Below the pieces are notes generated by a model, which made no database searches, had not been told where the DNA came from, and saw nothing but the letters and a program-made list of their open reading frames with translations. 64,000 nucleotides of DNA, from positions 62,001 through 126,000 of the forward strand of contig RCAB01000057.1 of assembly GCA_003640385.1 (NCBI GenBank), given 5' to 3'. Each line of letters starts with the position of its first letter. Position 1 is the stretch's first letter. This DNA comes from Setaria digitata (lineage: Eukaryota > Nematoda > Chromadorea > Rhabditida > Setariidae). The translations under genes and the position numbers were made by a program. Of the stretch, positions 11,901 through 25,900 are shown piece after piece.

Positions 11901-14900
11901 AATGAGATACCTCACCGAGTGATCAGAAAATATATAGAAATGAATTCAGATGGATTCATTGCTACAACTAATCGTACTCGATCTGTTTCGCCGATTATCG
12001 ATAAAGTGCTACGTGTAATTAATATTTCTTATATTTCATTACTATTTTATTAAGGAATTTTTTGTTCGGAAAATTCTGTCGCAATTTTTGTGTTGGGTTA
12101 ACTGATCAGATCGCATCTCTCATTTGACTGAATGAAAAATGAACCGAAAAAAAGAAATATTAAGTATTTCATTTTTAGTTTCCTTTTCTGTCGTTATCAC
12201 TTGATGGAAAAATTAGGGAAAAAATTTGTTTAGGAAGACAAAAATCTTTCAAAAGTTTTAATTTAAATGAATCTCTTTTTCTTAATAGAAACAACAGTTA
12301 TATGATGTATTGGATGAAAAGAAATTTCGCGATGATCAGAATTTTTTAAAAGCGACAAAAATATCAACTGCTTTAGCACAGTCCGAATTAGCTTTTGTGG
12401 CCAAGAAATTAGAAGAAAGCTGTGTTCTTCGTTTGCATTGGATGTAAGTTATTGCATATTATTCACTCTCAGCCTTTTTTTTATTTTAACCAGATTAAAC
12501 TAAAAATTTCCAGTTGAATTAAGCCATAAATGAAATGTTTTATAATCTTTCACTATCTGTATTTGTAGTATTTTCTTGAAAATAGAAAAATTTTAGTGAA
12601 ATTATTAACTTGTTTCTTACTGTTCGGAATTTTTCTTTTAAACAAGTGATTTTTGAAATTAAAATTTACTAAATTATCAAAGTATTAGGCGGAAGCTGTC
12701 ATTTTTCTTCTTTTTTTTTTCTCATCCTTCTTTCTGAATTGAAATATTCCTCATCATCTTTCAAATCTGATCCTGATAAATATTTTAAATATTACAAGAA
12801 GGGGGTAAATGATTAAAATGAGATAACTGTCCTTCTAAACCAATTTATCTTCCGTTTTCAGGAAGATCCATAATTACAATCTCCGATCACCTTTACAGCA
12901 AATACGGAACGCTAAAGCTTATGAATTAGATAATATTCTTTCAAGGATTATTCAAGAAGTTAGTTATTGTAATTTGAACTTTTCTTTCAAATCACTTTTT
13001 TGGTCATAAATCTTCATCAATTTTCCTTTTTTTTTTCTGCACTCAGTGAGAAATTCTAAAATGGCATAATTTTTACCAAAAAAAGCATTATCATATTTAG
13101 GAAAAATTTATATTAATTAATTAAGTAAACATTTCGTTAGTAGAAGAGATGGTTAAATTCAAAACAAATACCGAAAGTCTCTCTCTTTCTCCTTCTCTTT
13201 GTCTTTTGGATATAAAATAGAATACTAAAAAAATTTAATAAAATATCGATAGCAGTTTAAAAACACAGGAAAACATCTTCATTTCAAACGAATAATTTTT
13301 AGAGTAAAAATTTCGAGAAACAATACTTTTTACTGCGAAAATGTCTGATAGAGCAAGATGCGCTTGAATTTCTCACTCAATTACAAAATATGAAACGATG
13401 GTGTGTCGCGACATCTGAAAGTTTCGATGCAGTCGTTTATGTAAGTTTAGAAAATCTTCGAGATAAAAAAGTAATAAGATGTAATAATTAAAGCTATCAG
13501 TGGTATTTTTTAACTAAAAGTAAACTGTCATTGTAATCTCAAGAGAATAAGTATGCTTATCTGAATTATCACTATGTTTTGGAGAGAACGAACAAACTTC
13601 TTTAAAATATTGTACAATCTTGCGACAGTGAACATATTATGATAATCAGTTGTCATAACAATATCAAGAAATAAATAAAAGAAAAGAAGATTCTGAACAA
13701 GATCCTAAAAATAATTTCGCTTCGTTCAATAATCAAACATGCGAACTTTTTGCTAATCGAAAAAAGTTCCTCAGAGGCCACGGATTCATTATGTCAAGAT
13801 TTATTCTTTTTTTCTCTCTCTCTTCTATTCAATAATCAGCAGTTCTTTGGGAAAGAATATTAATTAAAAATCAGGGAAACAAAAAAAAGAAACAAAAAAT
13901 GTCTCGACGTTTGAAATTTCGTAAAATACATTTATATCGTTTAAATGAACTGAAGAAATATTTGGAAAGAATGAAAATCCAGAAGCAAACATTAGTCTTA
14001 GATATGAGTAAATAATTTATAGCAGTGAAAAAATTTATATTATTTTCAGGCATTATTTACAGCCAATGAAAATATTTCAAAATTTGTTGAAATGTTGTCG
14101 AGCAACTGTTTTGCACCAAAACATCACATTTGTGGGTATGAAATTCCTTTTAAATCAGTTCTACTTCACCACTCTTTTATATCTTTTAATATTCTTTAAA
14201 TGAATTTTCTAGCGACATATTTGTATACATGTATATTTCAAATAGACGAGTGCAGAATTTAAATGTTATTGCTTTCCGAATGCTTCTTTCGAAAGAAAGT
14301 TCAAAAGAAGATGAACTTTTTCTGGAACGTGTAGCTTTATCACCTCTTCTAGGACTGATAAGCGAACAAGATTACACCGTCATTTTTTCAGTATTTTGGA
14401 AATTTCATTATCATGTTTTTCATTAAAATATCGCGCTAAATTGTTGGAACGTTTAAATCGCGAGACAAATGACCGTCTTATGGATATTGTCATTGGAACA
14501 GGTTGCAGTGGTGGTGGATTTTGCATTCTTGATGCACTAATCAAATATGGTTTTTTTTTTTATTTACTCATTCGACTATTTTTTTATTTCTTGTTTATCT
14601 CTAAGTTGATAAAATCTAGTCTAACTCTTCTGCTGTGCTAATAGGGACTTACGTAACTTAAAAGTGATTTTAATTTTGATGCAATGAATTCCCTTCATAC
14701 CTTCTTGTTCATTAAAACGGTGTGGAAGCAATGTAATTTACAGGATGGTCTAGAAATTTCATTGTATTTATAAAAATTTTGTCAGCTTTCGATTTGCCAG
14801 TTAGTTTTAATAAATTTAAAATACAACGAGAAAGAAGTTTTTAAGAATATATTTTAAGGTATTAATGTTGATTATACGGAAATTCATCCTTTACAGCAAT

Positions 14901-17624
14901 GTATACTGGATGGAAATGAAGAAGCTGTAGGTTTTTGTTTTCATTAGTTAAGTACAAGTACTAAAACTGTTACTATTGTAATTAGACTTTGCTGAGGTCC
15001 CTATATTTTCGTAGCTGTAATTAAGTAAGATGATCTGCTAGGTGGAACTCACAGAAGTCGATGCTAAAGTTGTTTGAAGTGAATCTGAATTGAACTTTTT
15101 TGATCAATAAGTTAATAGAATAGGAAAATTTTTCTTTCGATAAGTGCATTTGCAGCCATAAATATTTGAGGATTCACGAGATTTAGAAGAAAAACTGTCG
15201 TGCTGCGTACTTTCAGGTGTCACATTTAATTTTAAGTGGATTTGAAATGAAACGTTTGAATGAATTACCCAATGACAACATACACGAACACGCTTTCAAG
15301 GTCTAATTTATGCTTTCCGTTCTGGCTTTTGAAATTTTATGAGATAAGTTTGGTTGTTGTTGAATGGGTAAATGATTGGAATTTTTTGAAAATCCAATTT
15401 TCAAGAGTGCTTCTTTTATTTCTTCTCGTAATAACAATAACTGATTTCTGCATACAACCATTGGAGATTGAAAAGAGCCTGTTTGTGGAAAACATTTCGT
15501 CACAAATTTTTAGCGAAATCTGTCGGAGAATGACAAATATTAGAAAACTCTTTTACTGTTACAGATAATGGATTCGATGAATGTTTACACTGATCGGTTA
15601 AGTTTGAAGATTCAAAGTTGGACAATGACACTATTAAAGGAACACAGTACGAAATTTACACACTCCACTGATGCTCTTCCGTTTTCCAATATTTGCTTGC
15701 ATCGCATTGGCCAAATTGATCGAAATGTATTTATTACTTTTGTTTTCCCCATAAAATTTCCATCTCTCTTCAATTTTACATCGTTGCGAACCAAAAGATT
15801 AATGACCGATAAGTTATTTCTGGTCATTTTTACCTGTAAGGTAAACACAGAATAAATCTGTGCCACAGTACTATGCCAGTACTAATTAGTAATGCAAAGA
15901 AGAAAAGACCAAAAGTTAATTTTCCTCATTCGTTTTTTTCTTTTTCTTTTTTTCTTAAAATTTAATTGGCTCATATGAATTTTAGATATGTCTTATCATT
16001 TCATCAGAAAAATCATCATCAGTAGCAAACAACCAATCACTTGTGAGTGGGTTTGATTTCGATTACAGATGAACTTATGGTTATAATTATCATTATGTAG
16101 GAATACAGTTTTGTTTTAATACTTCTAGATTCAAATTAACAGTGAATTAATTATTTAGTACGTCTCTAATATGACTATATTTCGAACTGAAATGTGGTTA
16201 CAAAAGAGTTATCTCGCTAAGAATAATAGCAATTTTCATTAACAGGTTTAATAGATGTTTATCAAATAAAAATTTGGCAATTTTATCGTATTATCACTGT
16301 CTCAACAACCGTGATAATAACCTGTTAAATTTTATCACTTCAGCTACTGATAATGCATTCATTTGGTTTGTCATCAGCCGAAAGTATCATGGATATTGGT
16401 ATCCATCAACGCCATTTACCTGTTCAATTTCCCAAGCATTTACAGTATCTTTTATTATTCGTTATTAAAATTAAACTTGCTTTTTTTTGCATACGAGCGA
16501 AATGTCTCGTGAATACTTGCAATTGCATTAATTAATTAAGAGAAATAATTATCGAATTTAATTCACTGGAGATTTTCTCCACCCCATCAATTTATTTAAA
16601 TGCAGCACTTTTAATACAATTCTTTCATTTCCGTGAAAAAACACTACCGTTTACAGTTTACACAAAATAAATTAGTTATGTACCTCTGCTTTTAAGATTC
16701 CGTTTCGGTGAAGATGAAGGCGAAATGAATTTAATTTGCATGCTGCAAAATAGTGGCAGTTGTATTTATTGGCTTCCACATGAATATAGCAACAGAATAG
16801 GTTGGAAATTTTGGAACAGATACTTTTAAGCATTCAGTATGATAAAAGATAGAATGCTTTTAGGGGTGATAGATCTTTTTTTTAACAGGTGATTAGTCAT
16901 TTATTTCCACAAGTATGTGTGTCGAACCTACTTCATTAAGTGGAGATAGTTTGCCGGAAAATACCTTAAATAGTTCCTGTTTTGCAGGGAAAAATCGTAG
17001 TTAAATGAAACTGCTCCACTTCAGTTCCAGTATTATTCTTCTCTTTCTAATAAAAAGTCAAATACGAAGTGGAAAAAAGGAATTCTTACAAGTTAGAATT
17101 GTAGCAGACATATTTGAAAGAAGAAATAATACTAGAAATTTGATATAATGAAGAGAAAATGTGGAAATAATGAATTGTGAAAAAAAACTTCATGCGTTGT
17201 CTACTACAGATACACGTGTACACGTGAAACTATCATACACGCCAAGGGAATATATCAACGATATGAACGATCTCGTTGTTTTGCAACTCTGGAATGTACG
17301 GATTTCGTCCGCTCTACTGTTAGCCCTTATTAAGGAAAATAAATTAAATCAGTGAAGAGCAGCGAAATATATTTAAGCTCAAACAGTTTTCCTCTTTCTG
17401 TATTTAAAAATTTTTTGTGGATTCCTCATCGTTTTTATTTTACAAATTAATAGCTATCTTTGCGCTCTTAAATCGTTTCTTTTTTTCATACAGATGAAGG
17501 TTCTTCTTTTTTGAAATTTGAAATTCCTTCACCTTATCATTTTGTCAATTGGTGCTCCACATACTGTCAATTCTTAATGTCAGGTCCATTTGCAGCACAT
17601 CTATTGAGTGATAAGAAATATTAG
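8977..17624 (+). CDS. Chromodomain protein with ankyrin-like repeats (MPP8-like), 18 exons
   Basis: Exons: 8977-9143, 9332-9401, 9533-9644, 10410-10543, 10953-11075, 11297-11380, 11862-12014, 12289-12443, 12862-12958, 13303-13440, 14050-14135, 14213-14549 (see oddity), 14859-14926, 15217-15300, 15565-15726, 16344-16444, 16697-16800, 17494-17624 (TAG). Splice phases agree and the product is about 768 residues. Residues 45-112 form a chromodomain: VFIVQKIVDH, an insertion, then FFRVHWKGFPGEDTWEP and a C-terminal helix, with the VHWKGF and TWEP core and likely aromatic-cage residues F46, W82 and W91. This fold binds methyl-lysine, usually H3K9me. An acidic stretch (DDESTEEEESEND), then a basic region, precede ankyrin-like units near 520-590 (INVDYTEIHPLQQCILDGNE; VSHLILSGFEM). 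The order recalls animal MPHOSPH8/MPP8 of the HUSH silencing complex; orthology is inferred. Oddity: exon 12 needs one extra base in the T6 run at 14383-14388, or removal of intron 14231-14390. Confidence 0.75.
9332..9644 (+). other. Chromodomain core exons
   Basis: Exon 9332-9401 enters in phase 2 (TG+T gives Cys) and carries YGELRRKKLIDRR; exon 9533-9644 begins exactly at VHWKGFPGEDTWEP. The loop between the first two beta-strands is about 15 residues longer than in HP1-type chromodomains and rich in Arg/Lys. That could alter DNA or histone contact. The first exon supplies the N-terminal beta-strand VFIVQKIVDH. Confidence 0.7.
14213..14926 (+). other. Ankyrin-like exons with a reading-frame problem
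   Basis: From 14213 the frame reads through VQNLNVIAFRMLL and VALSPLLGLI to a T6 run at 14383-14388, then hits a stop about 40 b later. The next frame opens straight after and reads LKYRAKLLERLN to the donor at 14550. One extra T restores a continuous frame and makes the whole gene divisible by three. Alternatively, a donor ATGTATATT (GT at 14231) and the acceptor TTTTTTCAG ending at 14390 define a 160-b phase-2 intron, which also keeps frame and drops 53 codons. Exon 14859-14926 then gives the clearest ankyrin unit. Confidence 0.55.
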
Positions 17625-19357
17625 CAGTTAATGAAGAACATAATTAAAACTTCGACTACAGTACAATTTATTAATGAAATAGTACCGTTGTTTGAATATC
17701 GTACATACTGTATCACAGTTACTCTTCCTTCTTCTTCTTCCATCCTGCTTATAAATCGTGATTTCCGTGATCGTCAGCAATCAGCATTGGTAAAATACTG
17801 ATGGCAGCACACGATTATCTCATGGGGTGAACAAAGTCTATCAGCCTTTATTGTTAATTTCGAGAGAGTTGTTCATGTCCAACTTGCAGATGTTCCATAA
17901 TATTACCACTTCTGCCTCTCACCACACCAAACGCTCAACATTGCGGGTACAATAACCAAATAGCATCGTAGTAGATGGTTTTTCGTTTTTTCTCATTTCT
18001 TTGTTAGTTTTATTTATACAAATTTCACATGTTGTGTCTTCTCTCTTGCCCTTCTTTGAAATTGAATTAATTTGCTGAAAGTGCTTTCTGATAAATTTTT
18101 AAAAGCAGAAAAAAAGTGATGTACCTTAAACATAAACAAACACCGGCATACACGAAAGCTAAGAGGTGGACTGTCTCATATCATAATTCTGGCAAGACAC
18201 TCTCATAACTCCATTAAAATCACTGGATGTTAATCGATATCACCAGGAAACAGCAATGTGTACGTATCACACTGATAAATAGCCTGAGCAGGTAATGGAC
18301 AAAATAACGTTTAAATTTTTGGTGAAAGGAAGCATTGTGGCGGAAATGAAGAAACAGTTTGAAGGACAATTCAAATCCAAACGGATAGATAGAATACGCC
18401 AATACTGTTAACATATTTTTATATTCTTGAGAATGTTAGCAAAAAAAACAGTTCTTCTTTAATTTAAATATCACTGAATTTTGGTGGAGAATATTGTTTT
18501 GCTGCAAAGTACGGTGTTGAAACGTATAATGAATAGTTTATTCGAAAATATAATAAAAACCAATGCAAAACCGATGAACATGTGTATACATATGTGCACA
18601 GTATCCAAGCTCAGCAAATTACTTTTTTAGAAAAGACAATAATGTGAGAAAGTATGAAGCACTTCCTCGGAAATATGAATCTGAAGTGAAGACATAAGTT
18701 AGTGGAAAAAACGAATTTATTGATATCAAAATCTCATTAAATGCGTATTTTTTCAGCCTATTCATGCATTTGTACAGCTTCATTTTTTTATGTTTCAACT
18801 TTGAAATTTAAATATTTGATAACGTACTGTCTTTTCCTAGTGATTATTTACATTATCATAGAATAAAATGACAAAATACAAAATCGATAAGATAAAACTG
18901 TTTGAACACAATTATCGAAATTTACTATTAAACAACATAAAAAAGTTCAACCGGTACGTCACACTTTAAACAATCATTGGGAAAGAAGAACTGCTACACA
19001 TTACATCACATCGAATATAAGAGGTCTAAAGAAAAAAATCAGAAATTATTTCGAGAAATTTCGAAACTGTTGATTGTTATAGAATTATCCAGAAGTTTCT
19101 GATCGCCACTTAAAAAGGGAAGGAAACATTTTCTTCCGGTGGCAATGTGATTCAGGAATGCTATTCTTAAATCATTCAATCAGTAGTTTGCATAACTTAG
19201 ATAATTTGTGATTAAAGTGTAATATAATACGAAGGAACTGAAGATATAAAAGAATTAACAATGAGGAGGGAAATAAAAATTACTTGAATTTGAGGGTAGA
19301 AAAAATTCAGAATTTGAGGTTATCGAAATAAACAAATTGTTTAAATTTCTTTTTTTT
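17625..19357. other. Convergent intergenic spacer
   Basis: About 1.7 kb between the 3' ends of the + strand chromodomain gene and the - strand RasGAP gene. It must hold both 3' UTRs. A TTTATT hexamer at 18716-18721 reads AATAAA on the - strand, but it is 640 b past the RasGAP stop. I see no ORF with recognisable content, no RNA gene and no repeat. Confidence 0.7.
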
Positions 19358-22300
19358 TTAACAATGAGTTATTGCCTTATTATTGTTCGAGGATGGTTGA
19401 AGGCCACTGGATGAACTTAACGAATCGTAGCTTTCTTCCGATGCATAACCATCAGCAGTGATCTAAATGTAATGATAGATTTAATAACTATATAATAATA
19501 ATAATAATGTAAAAAAAATCCAAAATTAAACGAACTATTCAACTCAAAAGGGAAATCATGATTACATAGCAAAAAAAAATTGGTATAATAACGAGATGAT
19601 CACCGCCACTTAAAGCAGAGTAAATTATAAAGATTATCATATATGGCAATATTCTTCCGCAAGTTTATTTTTACGAATGTCTAATAACTTCCAAAGACAA
19701 AAATGCGGTTAATTCCGAAATTAATTTATAAATTTAAAGTTATAGAAAATATAAAACCACCTGAGAACTGATGCATTTGGCATCATTGACTGTTTGATTC
19801 TGCGCTGCGACGCGTCGTTTCAGCTCTTCATTCTCCTTCATTAATCGTCTAATTTCACGCTTTTGATGCTCAATTATTTCCTGAAACGGATAATTTCTGA
19901 AATTAAACGAAGATGCATGGAAATATTTGAAGCATTCAATTTCAAAAAGATTGCAATGATAAGATGAAAACGGAAACACTGGAGAATATGCATCGATTCA
20001 TCGAATGGATTCTGAATAAGATATTTTACTGAATGACATCATCAGTCATTACAACTAATTTCAGCGGAGAGGAGCTACCTCACTTCATTTCATCGAACTA
20101 CTGTGCAAATGAAAAGAGAAATGTTTTACCTGCTGGCTAAGTGTATGAGACTCTTTCTTGGACCGTTGCTTCACACCGCTGAAAAAAATAGAATAACTAC
20201 TCGTAATGTTTGATTCAGCTGTAATAAATCGTTTCAAAACTACAGGAAGAATGAGAGAAAAGTTCGGACAGACTCATATTGACAAATTCATTTTCAGTCT
20301 TGCACAAATATCGTTCTGTTTAATCTCTAAGAGATTTTTGCATGAAAAAAAAAAAAAAACAAATCCCCGGTCTTTCTATTCACCAAAAATCTTTTAACCA
20401 GTAAACAGCGCAAGTAATTGCTTCTTTAGGAAATTACGGGTCTCCTAATAATTTCAGTCATTTGAGTGAATAAAACTACTAGCTTCTAAAAAAAAATCCC
20501 ACCATTACAAGAATTAAGCACTAATGGAATTTACTAAGCGATGACTATAAAATCTGTTAATAGAAATCAATTTAATTAAGAAAAAAAACTTAATTAAAAA
20601 AGAGCACCTTGGCCGTTGCTCCGTGAAGCACCATTTTGTGGCACATTCCTTTATATTATCATCATCGTCGTCATTATTATTATTGTTGTTCTTGCTATTA
20701 TTATTATTATTATTACTATGATTAGATTTTCCTGGCGTGGCTAATCGTGGTTTATTATCAGCATCGTTACCTATATCAATTAACGTTGGCTTCAGTATAC
20801 TTGAACTATTGGCCACTGTTGTACTGCGTGAAGAGCAATGCGGATTAGTTCTGAAAACATATTTTTCAGAATTCAGGAAAAATTTTGAGAAAGATGTTAA
20901 AATTTCGAATATAAACTTTAAATTAGAAAAATTGAGCACGCCAAGAATGGAATGGGAGGATTTTTTTCACTGCTTCTACAAAAAAGTTTATAATAGCGTC
21001 CCTTTCCAATCATATACTATCAAATAATTCTTTCCAAAGGATGCAAACTGATAATCCTAGATTTCTGGGAAATTTAGGCAAAGAAAAGGAATTTCCATAC
21101 TGTATTTGAAGTTAAGAAATTCAGAATACTGTTTCTCAATGATAATAATGGAATTGTATACTAATACAATAATTGAATGAATTTCACCAAGATTTAAAAG
21201 CTGCTTCAAATGGTTTAGAAATGCCAAATTTTCTTGGCTAGAGAGAAAAACCGTCACTTGGCAAAAGAAAACTTCGCAAAAAAAAGTTAAAATAAAACCA
21301 CGTTGAAAAAAAGTGACAAATTGACGATTTAAAAAGTCAATTAGAGTATTATACTTTACCTTGGTAGCGAACATTTCGGTATATCGTAAATAGCATTATC
21401 GCCACCCACAATATCCAGATGTGTGGAAGAGTGATAAATATGATCTTTGTACATGGTGGATGGTGCAGAATGTACGCAGCACTCATCATCAACTAGAAGT
21501 TTGTCAGAGTTTCCGGATGAGGAAGATGTTGAAGGAACGCATTCGTGAATGTTAAACATCGGATTATGCACAGTGGCATGATAAGTTGGTAGATTATTTT
21601 GTTTAGTCGCGCGATCCACCGGGCTGCTACTATTTGATGAGCTTAGGCTGCAGAACATTAATATTAGTTTTAGACATTCTGAATTGTTCCAAAAAATAAT
21701 AATAATAATAACAATAATACATACCAATAAGTAAAAAAATCTAGGAAGGGAAGTGCGAAGATTCCGAGGAGATTTCTCACCTGCTACTATGATTCTGACT
21801 TTGATATCCACTGGATGGAGGTGCAACAGTGGTATCCGGACAAGCAACTACTGTTTGTTCACGATTCACTAATGTTGCAGTACGTCGCTTATTTTTGCGT
21901 GATGGACGCGTATGACGAGGACGCGTTGCTGAAGAGTCTTGGGTTGTTTCATCAGAATCAGTATCTTCATTTTGACGATAACTACCACTTCCGACATCGT
22001 TTGAATAGCCGGATAAAATATTAGATGGTGTGAATGTATCTTTAACAGGAAGTACTGATTTATCCGCAGTGTCGAATGTTATAATTTTTTCATGGCTTGC
22101 CGAAACATCAGGTATTGTTGTATATTGTTGATTCCTGAAATTTCCTTCCACGATGGAATTATTCCGGAAAGATAATAATTGCTTACTGATAGTTGCTATC
22201 ATGGAAAGAGGATTATCGAAGTTGAAAAATTAAACTTTGAACAAATTAATACTGAAGTAAAGAGTTCATAAAAAATTAAATATAAAGTCGTAGACAAGAA

Positions 22301-22979
22301 AGAAATATGCAAAATAAGCGTTACAAGACGATGTAAAAAATGTTAAAGTATTGCGAGATTCATAAATCCTAATAATTTATCCTTAATAAATTCACAGTAT
22401 CATTAAGATAATATCAAATATTCGTCATTTTAATCCTCAACATTAAAGTAATTTATAAGTAATAATCACCTTTTGGTATATCGTTCACAGGACGCATTCT
22501 CACTCAAATATCGTTGATTACGATGATGTCCATTCCGGTGCTTTTGTACGGTTAAACCGGCTTGTCTTACTGCCAAACTGTCATTCAGTAAAGCTATGTC
22601 CAATACATAATCATCATTTGTATTCAGATGAGTTGCTGGAGTTCCCTTTGTTATTACTTGTGATTCACTTACGGTATTACGGATATGTGATGGAAGTTTC
22701 AGATTGCTACTGTATGTGTGTAATCTAAAAGTTATCATTAAAATTATGTTTGTATCATTCAGTGAAATAGCAAGAATATGTTCGTAATTAAAATAATCCA
22801 TAAAAATTGTAATATCACCTTGAAGCATTAGTATTATCATAATCGGAAGGCGAACTTTCAACTGGCAATAACTCATAATCGCCATAACTTGCGTTTTTCA
22901 TTAGTATATATCGCAGCTTTGCTAAAATCAGCCGTAATTCCGCCATTTGTGAGCCATATTTAGAAGCTTGCTCATGGAT
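19358..22979 (-). other. gap-2: RasGAP gene, C-terminal tail and coiled-coil exons
   Basis: Exon 22979-22819 ([20 protein letters not shown]) follows the GAP domain. Exons 22724-22470, 22134-21781, 21647-21360 and 20850-20608 code a disordered Ser/Thr/Asn-rich tail with a basic patch ([17 protein letters not shown]) and many potential phosphorylation sites. Exon 20178-20130 is only 49 b. Exon 19880-19761 codes [20 protein letters not shown] and a further heptad run, a coiled coil like the one that oligomerises SynGAP/DAB2IP. The final exon 19462-19358 is Ser-rich and ends AITHC. I see no clear C-terminal PDZ-binding motif. Confidence 0.85.
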
Positions 22980-25900
22980 CTGCAAAATGCTCGAAATTTG
23001 GAAAAAAAAAAACAAAAAATATAATTGAGTTTTGAATTTTAAGTTACATTTCTGCGGTAAAGCTATTATTCGGATCATTTCCTACAAAAGATAAAAAAAC
23101 ATGAAATGAGCAAAGGTTTTGCCTACTTCCAATACCATCCTTATAATTCAATTGTCATTTTTACAGCAACATGCAATTTCCCTCATTGTTATCTATATCT
23201 AACAAATAGTATGAGAAAAAAAAACATCAAAAAATGGCCAATATTCCTTCATAGACATAAGAGAAAAGATGTCAAAAGATATTTGCGATATTATTCGCGC
23301 ATCAAAACCTACCAAATACAGCTTCACGACTAATATCTCAGCTAATTATTTCCTCTGCTCATATCACATATATAATAAAAGAAGAATATCAGTAATAAGT
23401 CAAAATGCAAATTCCAATTAATTATACCTCTGGAGTCCATAACTCATCCAAATAAGAATACAACAATGATACTTCTTTACCGATATCCACAGAGATATTC
23501 CAATCATTTTCACTGGAATTTCGCTGATAATTTGACGGCAGACTTGAAATTTTTACCAAATATCGATGCATATTATCCCATTCACGTTCAACAAATTCAT
23601 TCATGAAATCCATATAGTGCTCTTTGCCCCCAAATTTGGTAAAATTTGCTAATGTTTGTAAAGTTTTAGCTATTAATGTCAAGTTACGAGCTGCATGTCC
23701 CGATGGATATTCGGAAATCTGAAAGATAGAATGATACTAAATACTGCCAATTCAAACAGCTTCTAAATGTGAAGTTTAAAATTTCCTATACAACAAAAAT
23801 GATCTTAGTAATTTCATCATAAACAAAAACTACGAGTAAGAAAGAAAAAAAAGCACTCAATTATGCACGAAATATGATGCCTGTAACTACAACATTAAGA
23901 TGGTGAGAATTAAAAAAACTTCCAAGTTAAACTTTGAATTTCGCATCATTTATTTTAAAAGAGCACTTAAAACAAATTCCTAACCTACTGATGCTTTGAA
24001 ACTTTTTAAAAAAATACCAAATTGAATAAACTAGGGCTGAGTATTGCTGGACAAAGAAATCGTAGGAAAATGCTCGATGAAATTAATGTATCAGCTAGAT
24101 CAAGTCGACCCATTTTTTCTAGTCGTCTTCGTAAGCTATCAAAAATTTCACGCAATTCAATTGGAAATATTTCAGTACTGAAATAGGATATTTATTTGAC
24201 AAAGCACAAATGCTGCAGTCTTCTTTTAGCAATATTTAAACATATGAATATGAACTTTTCAAAAAGTAACTAAACCTCTCTCAATAAGCAAAATCAACTT
24301 TAGTAACGTTAAACTGGAGGAAGAATCAAACCTCGTAAGTATCCTAGACCATGCAGCTTCAACATTTGTTACCAGCTGATGACGATTCCTTTCCAATGCT
24401 ACCATGCTGATATTTGGCATTTTTAACGGATCAACTTCACAATCTTTATCAGATTGTTGAATCGCTCTCACGAATTCACCAAGCGTATTCTACAGGTGAA
24501 CGGGGTAATATTGTGAATACACGATCTTTCACATTCGATACGCTTGGCTTATTTGTTTAGTTTTTTGATTCAGTTATTTATTTATTTATTTATTTTTTTG
24601 AAAAAAGGATACGGTGGTATAGGTGAATGAAAGAGCAAAAAAGTCATATGAAAAAAAATTTTTCAAATCTAAATGAATATTTCTTCTCCTAAAAGATAAT
24701 TTTACAACGATTTTTATACCTTACTTCCACTAGTTATACTTAAATATCCCAAAGGTACTAAATTTCACTAATAGTAAAGGTGCTAAAATTTAATTGCTAC
24801 ATTAATTAACGAGTGATTCAAATTTCTTCTTTTTTTTTTAATTCGTTACAAATCAACAATTATAAAATAAAAAAGTTTTTACAAATAAAAGTTTTACTTG
24901 AAGATATTCATCTGCAACCAATTTCATGTACGCTTCCATTGCCTTTGTTGCCAATGAATTGCCTCGGAACATTAAATGTTCGTTGTCTGAAGAAAAATTC
25001 ACAAATAAATATTCTTTAACATAAGAATATAGCAGCTGCACTTTTATGACTACATCATCATTAATTAAAACTAATGATTTATTTACATTTTTTGTGACAA
25101 ATATGATTTTGATAAATATAATTTTTTGCATTTCTTTTTTTGTGCTAAATTAGAGCATGAATGATGGAACCTTAATTCTTCAAACTAAAAATCAGGAGTT
25201 TTTTCTTTTGGGAAACACTAATAAGAAAAACTACGTACAGGTATTCCTGCTTGAAAAATTTTGCTATTTTCTTAGTATCAATATTAAGCAAATGTGCTCA
25301 AATCAACCTTAATCAAAAACAAAATTATGTAGGGATGATAAAATACCAAGAACATCCACTTCGGACATAATTAAATCGCATAAGAAATGCTTGGTCATAT
25401 GTAATTTGTGCATTATGCGTACAAGCACTGTTGCCAAATCTTCCTTTGCCTTTACGCTCAATGTTGGTTCCAAGGCACAACATAATGATAAATAATGCCT
25501 CCTAAAATTTAATTCCAAGAACAAAGTTTATAAAATTTATCTTTAAAAGAAAAAATTTACAAAAAATTCCGTCAAAATTTGTAAAAAGTAAAGAGGAATC
25601 ATGAATAATTGTAGGTAATTTTTACAGGAAGAAATGTGTCGTCTAAATCTCATTTATTTTGCTTTTTCGAATTTCTGATTATCCACGCCACAATTTAAAT
25701 TATTCTCACTAATATTAATTAAAATTGAAACATCAGGACCGAAGGGAAGCAAATATTTTTTTTTTCTAGTCTAGCACAGCTTATCTACTCAATTTCCGCC
25801 ATATTATGAAGCAGCTGCGCATTGATTACCACAAATTTAAAATTATCAGTGAAATAATCCTTGAAATGAATAGAACGAACAATTGCATAAGAAAATGAGA

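Noticed and set aside
15260..15568. 102-codon + strand frame (PLEIEKSLFVENISSQIFSE and onward) as an extra chromodomain-gene exon
   Set aside because: It has no usable donor before 15565 and reads into a stop there. Exons 15217-15300 and 15565-15726 join in phase without it, so it is intronic.
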